Shown here piece after piece: positions 1 to 10,820 of a stretch of DNA of 64,000 nt. The translations under genes and the position numbers were made by a program. The stretch covers positions 185,940,306-186,004,305 of the forward strand of contig NC_133661.1 of assembly GCF_037893015.1 (NCBI RefSeq). Direction: 5' to 3'. Below the pieces are notes generated by a model. It was not told where the DNA came from, made no database searches, and worked only from the letters and a program-made list of their open reading frames with translations. Position 1 is the stretch's first letter. Every line of letters starts with the position of its first letter. Source of the stretch: Macrotis lagotis (taxonomy: Eukaryota; Chordata; Mammalia; Peramelemorphia; Peramelidae).

Positions 1-200
1 TTTTTAAAGCTTAATTTGGATTTCATGCATCCTGAGCAACTTCCTTTGGGGAAGCTGAATGGCAGCATATTGTTGGCTCTGACTGGTTATCTTGGGAGAG
101 AGCCAGTCTTTCTCAGAGGTCTGGGGTCCTTAATCTTATTTGTGTCTTAGAACCCTTCTGCAATCTACTAAAATGCTGCAGATCTCTCTTTAAAGTAATG
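1..200. repeat. Tail of a preceding RNase duplicon unit
   Basis: This stretch resembles 6640-6800, which lies downstream of unit A. Shared phrases include 'caactt(t/c)ctttgggg', 'ttatcttgg(g/a)agag', 'ggccagt' and 'ccttaatctt(a/g)tttgtgtc'. It therefore looks like the 3' end of another unit to the left of the window. The match was read by eye. Confidence 0.5.
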
Positions 201-229
201 TTTTTAAATAATTGTGTTTGAATCATAGA

Positions 230-520
230 CTGAGAGCAAAATATCTTTAGACTAAAAGGCTAAAAGCTTTCAGATCCATCCACATTATTTTACACATGAG
301 AGTCCTGAGGCATGGAGTAGTAAAATTATTTTATAGGGGTCACATGGTTGGTAAATACCTGACACAAGATTTGAACACATTTTCTTGATACCCAAGTGCA
401 GTTTTTCATCCACTGCTCCACAGTATTTGGAACTTGAATATTGCCTTGAATGAGGCATGCAGACCATTGAGTTAACCCATCAATAAAGATAGGCATTCCA
501 TCTTCTTGGATAGACATTGT
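230..520. repeat. Upstream duplicon block V, copy in unit A (contains an antisense MIR-like piece)
   Basis: This block is similar to 25190-25500 in unit C; both contain 'cacagtatttgga' followed by 'atattgccttga'. The centre, with 'ggtcacatggttgg' and 'ttgaacacatttt', looks like an old MIR-type SINE on the - strand that was there before the duplication. Confidence 0.5.
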
Positions 521-702
521 AGGTGAACCATTAGCTGAGAACAGAATTAAAAAGAAGAAGGGATAGCAATTTAGAAATGGACAACAGTCAATGCAATGCC
601 AGGAGATAGTCTATAGATGACACCATTTTGCAGTTATGATCACTGTGAGTTTGCAAAGTTTCTTCAGGTAGGAACCATGAAATATGTTTTAAAAAGCAAA
701 GT

Positions 703-800
703 CTAGGTGGTGGCTAGGTAGTGCAGTGGATAGAGTACTAACCCCGAAGTCAGAAAGACCTGAACTCAAATCTGACCTCCGCTTACCTTAAATAAGTAAA
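703..800 (+). mobile_element. Marsupial tRNA-like SINE, partial
   Basis: It starts 'ggtggctaggtagtgcagtg', continues 'gatagagtac' and 'gaactcaaatctgacctc', and ends in an A-rich tail. It belongs to the common marsupial SINE family and lacks most of the right half. Confidence 0.8.
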
Positions 801-839
801 AAAAAATTTAAAAAGAAAAGTAATCAGCAAAAAATATAA

Positions 840-1240
840 TTCCTGTGATGGTGTCTGTTGAAGTTGAGATCAGAATTTTTGGATTCCATCCTAAATATTA
901 ATCTATAATTAGGACCTGGGAAGAGACATTAAAAGACCTAAAAGGCTATTCACTTTTGGTTAACTTTGGAAAATATTATTTCATGTTCAAATTTCTGTTT
1001 AGACTCAATCACATTTTTAGACTTCAGTTTGGAGTTAAGTGAATAATCTACCCCTCCTTTCCCTGGGACAGGCACAAGGTGGTTGTCCATTTGAGCCTAT
1101 AGTTTACCAATAGGGAAAAGATTATATTAGGCATGAGTTTTCCCAAGGTTGTAATTTAGGCAACCTTATATGAAAGCCCAAAAGATCACAGTTTAAAGTA
1201 CTGAAAAACTTTCAGAAAGAAGAGATTGGGGCAAGAGAGA
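840..1240. repeat. Upstream duplicon block W, copy in unit A
   Basis: This block is similar to 25700-26100 (unit C) and 55030-55420 (unit E). Shared landmarks are 'gagacattaaa', 'aactttggaaaatatt', 'ggtggt(t/c)' and 'agtactgaaaaa'. No function is visible. It defines the 5' reach of the duplicated unit. Confidence 0.6.
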
Positions 1241-1249
1241 GTGGATTCA

Positions 1250-1399
1250 GGGGTGCTAGGTGGTGCAGTGGATAGAACACTGGCCCTGGAGTCAGGAGTA
1301 CTTGGGTTCAAATCTGACCTCAGACACTTAATAATTACCTAGCTGTGTGGCCTTGGGCAAGCCACTTAACCCCATTTGCCTTGCAAAAACCTAAAAAGA
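1250..1399 (+). mobile_element. Marsupial tRNA-like SINE
   Basis: Near full length, from 'gggtgctaggtggtgcagtg' through 'acttaataattacctagctg' to 'ttgccttgcaaaaacc'. Its A-rich tail runs into a long GA tract. Confidence 0.9.
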
Positions 1400-1411
1400 A
1401 AGAGAGGGAGG

Positions 1412-1469
<58 letters not shown>
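1399..1469. repeat. (GA)n microsatellite
   Basis: An almost pure GA dinucleotide run of about 70 bases at the tail of the preceding SINE. Confidence 0.95.
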
Positions 1470-1473
<4 letters not shown>

Positions 1474-1489
1474 AAAATGACAAAAATAT

Positions 1490-1803
1490 GATGATCGATT
1501 GATGCTTGTCCTTTGTTTTCAAAGAAGACCATGACTTTAGGGGAGTTGATACCATGACAAGCACATGAATTGAATGTGAGTGAGGGGTTGCTGTGTTAAG
1601 TCATCAGCCTCACTTTCTCCTCTAGAGCTATCTGGGTCCAATCAGGACAACTGAAGATGGTCCTGGATGCCAGGCAATCAGCATTAAATGACTTGCCCAA
1701 GGTCACACAGCTAGTCATTGTCAAGTGTCTGAGGTTGGATTCACACTCCCATCCTCCTGACTCCAAAAGCAGTACTCTATCCACTGTGCTACCTAGCTAC
1801 CCA
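1490..1803 (-). mobile_element. Long-form marsupial SINE (about 300 bp)
   Basis: On the - strand it starts at the 'ctagctaccc' complement and carries an extra 3' half ending in 'caaagaagaccatgac' (+ strand), about 160 bp longer than the short SINE. The same long form lies at 31866, 41715, 43990 and 45465. Confidence 0.8.
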
Positions 1804-1959
1804 TAACAAAAATATATCACTCATTTTTTATAGGAAAGCTATGACAATAATAGAGCAAATAGGATTATTTTATAAATGGGGAAACAGGTTTGGAGAAAAG
1901 TACTATGCAGAAAGTTCTGAGATCAGAAGAGCTTAAAGAGAGTGAAAATTAAAAGTTTG

Positions 1960-2245
1960 GATTTTGTTACTGTTGGTCTTTGAGTGAAGAATTTGCATAA
2001 TTTCAGTTACAACCTTTGTCCATCATTTCCTCTGGTGTTTGGGTTGGAGTCAGCTTTTGCCTTATGAGTTTATTGCAAAAGAGGAGCGGAAGGAGACAAA
2101 ACTGCTTGATTGTAAACCACCAACTTTTTATCTGTAGTCATATCATACTACTGTGTCCTAGTTATGGGGAAGAGTATAAGAAGTATAGGTAATAGTCAGA
2201 GTGAGTAGAGGCTGGGTGAATAATAACAAGTAAAGATGAAGTGCA
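1960..2245 (+). repeat. Promoter-upstream duplicon block, unit A
   Basis: It resembles 26360-26690 (C), 55600-55950 (E) and partly 16910-17280 (B). Shared pieces include 'tggtctttg / tggtccttg', 'ccatcattt(c/g)ctctggtgtttggg' and 'gagaaaa'. Conservation right up to the promoter means that regulatory sequence was duplicated with the gene. Confidence 0.55.
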
Positions 2246-2486
2246 ATGGCCACAGATTTTCTATTCAGTTTAGAAAACCTCTGCATGTCCCAGCCTCAGA
2301 AAATGATGACCCTTAACTTTACATCTAATCTGAAGCCATGGCCACACCTCTCTCCAGCCCCACCCACTCAGTGGGAGTATTTAAGAGGAGAATATTCAGA
2401 GGGAAGATGGGCCAAAGCTTCTTCCTGTCTCTGGGATCAACTGGATCTGAAATCTGCACAAGATAGAACACAGATAGAAGGTGAGG
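2246..2486 (+). promoter_or_regulatory. Unit A RNase promoter and non-coding exon 1
   Basis: The promoter holds CACCC/CCACACC boxes ('gccacacctctctccagccc', then 'ccacccactc') followed by a TATA-like 'tatttaag' at 2378-2385. Exon 1 should start about 25-30 bases later and end at 2480, where 'agaag|gtgagg' gives a good splice donor. The same layout recurs at 17.3, 26.7, 34.9 and 56.0 kb. A short non-coding first exon followed by one coding exon is the usual gene structure of the RNase A family. The transcription start is inferred. Confidence 0.7.
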
Positions 2487-3066
2487 GGAGAAATATCCAA
2501 AATGGGACTGGGTATTTGGAGTCATCCCCAGGAGGGAAGTGATGAGGAGTAGAATGGGAAGGAGGATAAATGTAATAATTATATTAACAGATTATAAAGA
2601 AAGGAGGAACAAAGGAGTCTGCTAATACTTTTAATATATATAAAGGGTCTTAAGAGAATCTCTTTGACCCCCCTCAACGGTTATCTATTAGTATGAGGAG
2701 ATTATAAATTGATTGTTTTATATGTGCATTAGAGTAAGTGGAGACCTCTCCCTTCCTAGTATTAGGTTTTTTAAGGAGACCTGGGACAAGATATCAATAT
2801 CTGCCACTCCTGGCCCTCCCTGCAAATTTAGAAATTGATTTATTGTTCCTACCTATCTCAGTTTCTAATGTCCAGTATTATATGTGACAATTTTTCCCAC
2901 AAAATTAATAACTAAATGTCATGAAGAGTAGAAGTGATGGGTACTAAAAAGTGTATTTATTAAGAGTAGCAATATAAAGCATCTTTTGATGTGTTTTCCT
3001 GAATGTTGCAACCTGGGTAGCAGCTTGACCTTTGTGGCCTTCTCCAACTTTGATTCTATAATGGTC

Positions 3067-3965
3067 CTTTTTTATACATATTTTATTTGTTTTCCAATTA
3101 TATGTAACAATAGTTTCTACCTATATTTTTTGTAAGTTTTGAATTTTACACATTTTCCCCCCACTCTCCCTTCCCTCCCCCTTCCCCCCGCAGATGGCAG
3201 TCTGATAATCTTTACAGTGTTTCCATGATATACACTGATTAAAATTGAATGTGTTGAGAGAAAAATCATATCCTTGAGGAAAAAATAAGATATTAGAATA
3301 ACAAAACTATGTAGTTCATAAGACAACTTTTTTTAATTGAAGGTAATAGCCTTTGGGCTTTGGTCTTTGTTTAAACTCCACAGTTCTTTCTCTGGATACT
3401 GATGGTATTCACCATTGCAGATACATTAAAATTGTCCCTGATAATTGCACTGATGGAATGAGCAAGTCCATTAAGATTGATCACACCCCCATGTTGCTGT
3501 TAGTATGCACAGTGTTCTTCTGGTTTTGCTCATTTCGTTCAGCATCAGTTCGTGCAATTCTTTCCAGGTTTCTCTGAAATTCCATCCCTCCTGGTTTCTA
3601 ACGGAACAACAGTGTTCCATAATGTACATGTACCACAAATTTGTTTAGCCATTCCCCAATTGATGAACATTCACCCAATTTCCAATTCTTTGCTACCAAA
3701 AACAGAACTGCTTATGAATATTTTTGTACAAGTGATGTTTTTACCCTTGTTCATGATCTCTTCGGGATATAGACTCAATAGTGGTATTGCTGGATCAAAG
3801 CGCATGTACATTTTTATTGCCCTTTGGGTGTAATTCCAAACTGCTCTCCAGAAAAGTTGGATCAGTTCATGGCTCCACCAACAATGTATTAGTGTCCCAG
3901 ATTTCCCACATTCTTTTCAACATTGATCATTGTATGTTGGTTCTTCTTAGATTTAGACTTTGAGT
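3067..3965 (-). mobile_element. L1 3' end, antisense, in the intron of unit A
   Basis: The + strand reads as the complement of an L1 3' region. It has a purine-poor head ('ttttccaattatatgtaac'), then the complements of the 'ggatcaatgtata' and 'aatgtccatcaattggg' motifs also seen in sense at 47.3 kb. The matching introns of units C and D lack it, so it inserted after duplication and lengthened this intron. Confidence 0.8.
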
Positions 3966-4330
3966 TAATATGGAGCTAATCTCTCAGTATAGAGATAAAA
4001 AGAGAGAGAGAGAGGATGAATTATGTATCAGTCCTTGAGTAACTTTGCTTCCCTTCTGCAATTATCCTAAAATCTCAATTCAAGACTGGATTTAAAGGCT
4101 AGGACAAGTAGGATGGGATATTGGTGAAGATCTGGAGTAAAGATATGAAAAAGGAATATATAAATGAGATAGGAAACTAGCATAGGTGATAAAAGAGCAT
4201 ATTAAGAGAAAGCAGGAAATGGAATTATAGTGGAGAGGGTTTGAACTATGAAGGGATAGGGGGATCTGATGTCCCAATACATTTATCATGCTCCTTCTTC
4301 CATTTTTTTCCTCTTTCTCCCCAAGGCCAG

Positions 4331-4783
4331 ATGTCTTATGCTGTGATGTGGACCCTTTTCTTGCTCTTTTTCCTGGATCAGATGAACTTCGTCCAGTCTC
4401 AGCACTTCTGGGATTTCTTCGTGGACTACCCCAGGTCCAATGTCTCCCCTCAATCAGACCAGTACTGTAATGTGATGATGAGACGGAGGTGGCTGACAGT
4501 TGGTTCATGCTTGCCATTCCACACCTTCATTCATGAGCCAAACAAAACCATTGTCAGTATCTGTGCGAATTCCAATGTACATTATGATTGTTCCCAAACA
4601 TCAGAATGTCATGTAAGCCCCAAACCAATAATGGTGACCGATTGTTATACCAGACAGACTTCCCTGTACCCTGATTGTGTATATAAACAAAAGGTCCATT
4701 TTACAAGAGTAGAGGTAATTTGTGAGACTGGACAGCCACATTACATAACTAGGCCAATTTATCCACCTCCCTCATATCAATGA
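4331..4783 (+). CDS. Secreted RNase A superfamily protein, unit A; all three catalytic residues replaced
   Basis: A 150-residue protein in one exon. I start at 4331 because a pyrimidine-rich acceptor ending in 'ctccccaag' sits just upstream and the ATG matches units C and E; Met6 is an alternative with a better -3 base. Residues 1-23 form a signal peptide, so the mature chain of about 127 residues would be secreted. Eight cysteines (46, 60, 78, 87, 93, 105, 116, 131) fit the four disulfides of RNase A. The signature reads CLPFHTFIHE. By alignment to the family, the catalytic positions are Phe30 (His12), Leu61 (Lys41) and Tyr138 (His119, with His137 next to it), so ribonuclease activity is unlikely. 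The short gap from the last Cys to the His119 position is angiogenin-like. There are sequons at Asn37 and Asn71. No symbol is assigned because orthology cannot be settled here. Confidence 0.9.
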   Translation: MSYAVMWTLFLLFFLDQMNFVQSQHFWDFFVDYPRSNVSPQSDQYCNVMMRRRWLTVGSCLPFHTFIHEPNKTIVSICANSNVHYDCSQTSECHVSPKPIMVTDCYTRQTSLYPDCVYKQKVHFTRVEVICETGQPHYITRPIYPPPSYQ

Positions 4784-4962
4784 CAACTCTCTTTTTCTTT
4801 TAGAATGTAAACTGGAGGGTAGAGACACCATTTTTTTTGTATATCCAATATCTAGCACATACATGTCAGGAAGAACTTGATAATTACTTGCAGATTGATT
4901 AGTTATTTCTTCTTTTATATAATTTCATGAGTACCTTGATATTAGAGTGGCACTGTTAGAAT

Positions 4963-5263
4963 TAAAGACTTGGAAGGAGACCCATTCTTAATTATCTTTA
5001 TATTCTTCTTGTGGTACATTTCTCTCTTATCTCACTCTTTGTGTAATCAGAGGACAAAATTTTTATTTGGAGTTGTATTTCATTTTTTTCTGATTTCCTT
5101 TTCTTTGTATATCATTTGGGGATTAGGTGGTGAAATATAGGAAAGAAATGGTGTTGTAAAGGATCTCTAGCAAGACAAACTTCTTTAGAAGAGTCTTAAA
5201 CAGAGAAAACTTGTACCCAAGAACTGTGGAATTTTTTTCCCCTCAAATTTTGCTTTAAATAAA
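4963..5263 (+). promoter_or_regulatory. Candidate poly(A) signals of unit A
   Basis: ATTAAA lies near 4963 in 'agaattaaagactt', and AATAAA lies at 5258-5263 in 'ttaaataaatttttag'. The second is conserved in unit B (21233-21238) and unit D (36799-36804). The first matches AATAAA at 58146 in unit E. Which one is used is unknown. Confidence 0.45.
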
Positions 5264-5321
5264 TTTTTAGTAATCCTGATTGAATGGCTTCGACTCTTTT
5301 CTTCCACTTTAACTTACTTTT

Positions 5322-5720
5322 CAGGTCATTGAGATGTTCATTGACTCTAAAGCAGAAGAACTGGGCAGTAGCATCTCACAACCAAGATTTAGATGAGCCT
5401 TCTTTGATTTCAGATAGAATCAATGTCAGGGGATAATTTCAATACACAATGGCAGCAGGGTATACTTTTAGTGGGTGTGGGTAGCCCAGTAGGAAGAGCA
5501 GCTGAATTAAAAAAATAATTTCTAGAACAGGCAGTTCTAGAGGCAGAAATCAGAGACAAAGAATTCAGTATCGACCTAGATTAAGAGACTTAGCTATAAA
5601 AACACAATTAAGCTGTCATCTAGGTGTTGAGGGAATATTTCTAAAGTATAGGTCTGTGCATGCTACATCTGAAGCTGTCTGCAAAACTAACAGGAGCACC
5701 TTATTGCTGTAGGTTAAAAC
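5322..5720. repeat. Downstream duplicon block X, copy 1
   Basis: This block recurs at 21290-21700, 22790-23200, 31090-31340, 36870-37270 and 58850-59150. Landmarks are 'gagatgttcattg', 'gagg(c/t)agaaatcagagacaaag' and 'gaatatttctaaagta'. It marks the 3' flank of the RNase units, and unit B has two copies. Confidence 0.6.
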
Positions 5721-6910
5721 AAGCTCTTATTTAATTTTCAAAGGTTGTATTCCAGTTAACTGTGTTGTCTTGCATATTACAACCCTTCTCATAATCTCAG
5801 TTCTCCAAAAATTGACCCATTTACTGGCATTTTTAGGCAGCATTCATTTTTGTCTATCATATCCATGACTTTGCATAGACTATTTCATATCTGCAGAATT
5901 TATCCTTCTCATTTTTACTTCTTGAAATCCCTAACTTCCTTTAAATCTTCAATGGTGAAGAGTTGATTCCCTTCTGCTGGTTCTGGTCTTCCCTCCAAAT
6001 TTGCCTTATATTTATTAGGGGTTTGGAATGGAGCAAACTTCATGGACTGTTGAGTTTTCTCCCTCCTTATTTTTGGAATTTATTGAAGACCATGTGTCTT
6101 CCTGTTTCCATAGGATACAAGTTTCTTTAGAAGTCTCTTTTACCTTTGAATTTGTGTCCTCAAGCACTTTTCATAGTTTCTGCAAAGAAGTATGTACTTG
6201 ATCAATGCTTTATTGATTAAATTATTGATTGAATTATTGATTGGTTCAAGGTCTGAGATTGAAACTGAAAAAATAACCTGATAATGTGCTTAAATGCACA
6301 TTTAGAAAATCTAAATTGTTCCTTACTCATAAATTCTTGACCTTTGGAAAGTTTGGCCAAATGAAAGTATGGTGAGCAGAGTTTTCTCTTTGCAGAACTG
6401 AGAAATGCCCTGTTACTTGTTCCAGTCCCTAGTGAATATTATAAAAAAATGTTTTTCTATGTTTGAGGATGTGGAACTTTGTTGCAATGATGAAGACTTA
6501 TTTCCTATAATTTTTTATGTGACTCATTGAGGTTTAATAAAGTTTCAAGGTAATTTGGGGGTTTCTAGAAGAAGTTGACTGTTATGTTGATGTGTTATGG
6601 AAAATGACTGTCAGCCAATATATAGAATTCTTGTATGTTGGACAACTTTCTTTGGGGGAGTTAAGTGACCACCAACTTAATTAAAGTTATCTTGGAGAAG
6701 GGCCAGTGCCTCTAAGAGGGCTACATCCTTAATCTTGTTTGTGTCAAGGAACTCTTTGGCTGAAGCTATTAATCTTTAGAGCAATAATTAAATTTAAATA
6801 ATTGAAGAAAATATTAAATTTCACTTGGAGATGAATGAGAATGAAGATATAACTTATTTTTCTGTCAAGTTCAGTCCATGTGAAATGTATCTATGGTTTC
6901 AAGGTTAAGA
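5721..6910. other. Intergenic sequence, unit A 3' flank
   Basis: No gene is seen. Part of it (around 6400-6520) resembles 28690-28810 downstream of unit C ('tgttacttg(t/c)tc(c/t)agt'), and 6640-6900 resembles 48950-49110. It is shared duplicon sequence. Confidence 0.5.
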
Positions 6911-6923
6911 ATTCTTCCTCTAG

Positions 6924-7082
6924 GGGACAGCTAGGTGGTGCAGTAGATAGAGCACCAGCCCTGGAATCAGGAGGATCTGAGTTCAAATCTTAGTGCAGAT
7001 ACTTAATAATTGCTTAGCTGTGTGAAGTTGGGCAAGTCACTTAACCCCATTGCCTTAAATAAATAAAATTTTTTAAAAAAGG
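6924..7082 (+). mobile_element. Marsupial SINE with clear target-site duplication
   Basis: The element runs from 'gggacagctaggtggtgcag' to 'ccttaaataaataaaatt' plus an A tail. It is flanked by the exact 13-base repeat 'attcttcctctag' at 6911-6923 and 7083-7095, so the boundaries are well fixed. It interrupts duplicon sequence that is uninterrupted at 49.1 kb. Confidence 0.95.
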
Positions 7083-7289
7083 ATTCTTCCTCTAGAAAGT
7101 CATATTTTAATCTGACAGAATATATCCCCTCTTCCCTTCCCAATTCTTAAGAAAGGTGAAAGAAGGATTGATGTGAAGTAAGAGTGCCCTGAGAAAGTGA
7201 GCTTAAAGAGGAGAGCTGCCATAGACCCTGAGGTTGGCAGTTTGAATCTGGATGATTGAGAGTGGGACCTTCAATCCTTCAAACTTTTA

Positions 7290-7689
7290 ATTATTTTTCT
7301 TTCTATCACTCCAGAACTGGCTAACAATTCTCCCTACTACATCTTGAACCCTTAGTGAACATTTAGTTCTACATTGTGTTCTTCTCTTGAATCCCTTGCC
7401 CCCTTCACCCATTATAGGTCACTTTGCTCTGCTAAACCTCAGTTCTGAATTATGTCCACCTTTCACAATCTTGCTGAAAGAAGGTAGAGAAAATTATAAA
7501 AAGGTGCTGACCTGTTTCACTGAACGTTTATAGTACATAATTTCAACTGGGCTCTGACTGCAAAAAAACCATCACTTGTACTTTCCTATGTGATCATTTT
7601 CCTACTTGCCCCAGTAACTTTTCCAAATCTTTCATCCTTTCTCAAATGTCCTCCTCTCCTTAGCCACTCAGCTAAGGACTTTGAATCTA

Positions 7690-7727
<38 letters not shown>

Positions 7728-7870
7728 CTTTCTCCATCTTCACCCCTTTCTAATATAATGTATTAGCTCTTCTCTTTGTGAAAGCAACACCCTCTTCAGA
7801 CAAAAATGATTTCATTCCATCTCATTTTCCTCAGAAGATTGCTCCTTCTATCATCTTCACTTTCTCACTC
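7290..7870. repeat. Downstream duplicon block Y, copy 1, with a (CA)n tract
   Basis: This block resembles 22040-22700 (after unit B) and 30200-30790 (after unit C). Landmarks are 'cttctcttgaatc', 'cctcagttc', 'ctgaaag(a)aagg/ctggagaaaat' and 'ctttctcaaa'. A (CA)n run lies at 7693-7723. It could instead be an old interspersed repeat, but its position after three successive units favours duplication. Confidence 0.5.
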
Positions 7871-7879
7871 ATTTTAATT

Positions 7880-8350
7880 GAAGTTAAACTGTCTGATGGG
7901 CACTGTGCTAAACACTGAGGATACCAAAAAAGACCAAAGACTCAAAAAGCTCATAATCTATTTAGAAAGATAACAAATAAACACATATGAACAAACAAGC
8001 TATATATATATGTATATATATATATATATATGTATGTATACAAAATAAATGGAAAATAATTAAGAGGAAAGAAGACATTAGAATTAAGAGAGCTAAGCAG
8101 AGGTTTTCTGTAAAAGATAAGCCCTTAATTGGGACTTAAAAGAAGCAAATGAAGGCAGTTTGAGAAGATGATGAGGGAAAGCATAGAGAAAGACAAAATT
8201 TCCAGAGCTGAGAGATAGAATCTTGTTTGAGAAACAAAAAGGGGGTCAATGTCACCTGATCAAAGAATAATTATCAGAGAGTAAGTTGTGAGAAGACTGA
8301 AAAGATAGGAGGAATTCAGTTATGAATGTCTTTGAATCTCAGGATTTTAT
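7880..8350 (+). repeat. Unnamed marsupial interspersed repeat with a (TA)n tract
   Basis: The text 'gggcactgtgctaaacactg', 'gctcataatctat', 'ggacttaaaagaagc' and 'atcaaagaataa' is typical of a widespread mammalian/marsupial repeat that I recognise but cannot name with certainty. A TA-rich SSR lies at about 8001-8040. Confidence 0.5.
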
Positions 8351-8454
8351 AGTTAATCCTGCTTCCATGTCGTTTCCTTCCTTAAAAATCTTCACTTCAT
8401 CCATCTATCCCCATTAGCTATCTTCCCATGCCTCCCTTCTTTTTTGTAGTTAAA

Positions 8455-8783
8455 CTCTGAAAAGACTATTTAAAATAGGCTCTATTTATTTCATTAGATA
8501 TTTTTCAATTATATGTAAAATATATTAATACTAATTTTTAAAATTTGAGGTCCAAATTCTTTCCCTTCCTTCTGCCCCCTGTTGACTTTGAGAAGACAAG
8601 TAATATTATATTAATTATAAATGTGAAATCAGGCTAAACATATTTCCATATTAGCTATGTTGGAAAAGAAAACCCTCTCCCTCAAGAAAAATAAAATAAA
8701 AAATGTATGCTTCAATCTGTACTGAGTTCACCAGTTCTCTGTCTCTCTCTGTCTCTTTCTCTGTCTCTGTTTCTGTCTGTCTG

Positions 8784-8836
<53 letters not shown>

Positions 8837-9430
8837 AATAGCTTTTTCCATCATTGTTCCTTTGGAATTATTTTGTATCATTGTCTCAGTCAGAGTTGCT
8901 ATGTCTTTCCATTTGATAGTCTCTACAGTATTGCTATTAGTGTTTATGATATTTTGGCTCTGTTCAGCTTATTTTGCACCAGCTCATTTCATGTCTTCTC
9001 AGGGTTTTTTTTTTTAAAATAAGTATACTCATCATTATTGTGTTCCATCTCAACTTGGTCAGCATTCCCAAACTGATGCCAACTCCTTAATTTTTCATTC
9101 TTTGCCACTACAAAAGAGTTGCTACAAACATTTTTGTATGAATAGATCTTTTTTTTTTCTTTTCTTTGTTCTCGTTGTGAAGCAAATTTAGTAGTGGCCT
9201 TGTTGGACAAAATTGATCTCCAGAATGGTTGGGCCAGTTGATAGCTCCAAGAGTAGCAGTCTTCCAATTTTTCCATATTCTCTCTAGCATTTGTCATTTT
9301 CATTTTATTGTCATGTTAGCTAATTTGATAGATATGAGGTGGTAATTCAGAATTATTTTAATTTGCATTTTTCTATTCAATAATGATATAGAGCATTTTT
9401 TCATGTGATTATTGCTAGCTTTGATTTATG
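8455..9430 (-). mobile_element. L1 3' untranslated region, antisense, with a (TC)n tract
   Basis: Antisense L1 3'-end sequence ('ttttcaattatatgtaa', 'ttcaatctgtact', 'ttcattctttgccac'). An expanded TCTG/TC tract sits inside it at about 8740-8833. It continues upstream on the - strand into reverse-transcriptase-like coding remnants. Confidence 0.75.
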
Positions 9431-9790
9431 TGGGTTTATTTTATGTCCTGCAATTTTGCTGAAGTTTAATTGTTTTTATTATTATTATTATTATTATTAT
9501 TAAATATTAAATTTATTAAAGTAAACTATCACATTATCTGCAAAGAGTGATAGTTTCATTTACTTATTGCCTATTCTTATTCTCTTTTTTTCCATAGATA
9601 TTATTTCTAATACAAAATTTGATAAAGTGGTGAAACTAAATATCCTTGCTTTACTTATTGGGAAGGCTTTTAGTTTATCTCCATTGCAGATAATGTTTGT
9701 TCTTGATTTTAAATAGATGCTCTTATGATTTTTTAAGAAAGGTTCCATTTTTTTCCTATGCTTTCTAGTGTTTTATTTAAAATAGGAATG
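9431..9790 (-). pseudogene. L1 ORF2 reverse-transcriptase fragment
   Basis: The - strand translation at 9560-9748 contains KSIYLKSRTNIICNGDKLKA followed shortly by NFVLEII. This matches the L1 ORF2 palm region (in human L1, '...ANIILNGQKLEAFP...' and '...FNIVLEVLA...'). The conserved RQGCPLSP stretch is degraded and an (ATT)n tract lies nearby. It is dead. Confidence 0.75.
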
Positions 9791-9799
9791 AATATTGTA

Positions 9800-10820
9800 T
9801 TTTGTTAAACCTCTTTTCCCTCTTTGAACCAATTTACAATAGAGTGAGGTTCAAACATTTTCTGCCCCTCTCACTATTTCCCCTCCAGTATAAAAGTTCT
9901 TCCTTGTGGATCTATTTTATATGAAATAATTTCATCCATTACTCCTTTCCCTTTCCCCTTCTCCCAGGGCCTCCTTTTATCTAGTCCATCAATTGTTTTA
10001 CATCATCTCAACTTAATCAACTCACTCTTTTATACTTGGTCTATGTAAAAACTTTCTAACTACCCCCCAAAATGATAAAGATCTTACTAATTGCATAGTA
10101 ACATATAGAAATGTTAATATTTTAGCCATATTGAACTCCTTATGTTTATGTCTGTTTGCCAGATTTTCTATTCAATGCCGATCCTTTCATAAGGAATGTT
10201 TGAAAGTCCTCTATTTCAATAAATATTCATTTTTTTCTCTCTTGAATGATTGTATTGTTTTGCTAGACAGGTAATTCTTGGTGGTAATTGTAATTCTTGC
10301 CTTCTGGAATACAATAATCTATGTCCTTTATTAATATGGTTGCTACTAAATGTTGTCTGATCTTGGTAGTGACTTCATGACTGCTTGAACTATATTTTTT
10401 GAAGTATATATTTTCAATGGAGATAAACTTTGATTTGGGAACTTTGGAATTTGGTTATTGTATTTCTGCAGATTTTCATTTTGGGATCTCTTTCAGGTGA
10501 ATTCTTTCAATTTTCATAAAATCTTCTGGTTCTAGGTTATCAGAGCAGGTTCCTACCATAATTCCTTGAAACATGATGCCTAAGCACTTTTTTGGATTAT
10601 AGTTTTCAGGTATTCTATTCAGACTTAAATTATCTCTCCTTGATCCATTTTCCAAATCAGTTTTTCAGTGAAATAGTTTACATTTTTCCATTTTTTTATT
10701 CTTTTGACTTTTGTTGTATTTTGATATCTTATAGTGCCATTAGCCTCTACTTACTCAGTTCTAATTTATAAGGAATTATTTTTAGTGAGCTTTTGCATCT
10801 CTTTCCCCCCTTTATCCAAT
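9800..10820 (-). mobile_element. Older L1-type ORF1 remnant, antisense
   Basis: Antisense text around 10240-10790 parallels the younger ORF1 at 13.7-14.8 kb ('taattcttggtgg', 'tttgggatctctttc', 'ttcaggtattc', 'aaattatct'). It is heavily decayed with no open frame. Confidence 0.55.

Noticed and set aside
1250..1399. Functional tRNA gene in the SINE heads
   Set aside because: The box-like motifs belong to tRNA-derived SINEs. No cloverleaf with an anticodon arm and terminator could be read, and there are more than twenty scattered copies.
1335..1532. ORF with a Leu/Ser alternating stretch
   Set aside because: Translation of the (GA)n microsatellite. The same explains 8651-9017, 40508-40944, 50274-50507 and 60486-60756.
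4241..4330. Longer N-terminus for the unit A RNase from the ATG at 4241
   Set aside because: The extra 30 codons run through the polypyrimidine tract and splice acceptor of the intron. The conserved start at 4331 is followed at once by the signal peptide. The same applies at 27791 and 57140.
4092..4517. 141-codon ORF on the - strand over the unit A exon
   Set aside because: Shadow of the RNase exon on the opposite strand, with no homology or composition of its own.
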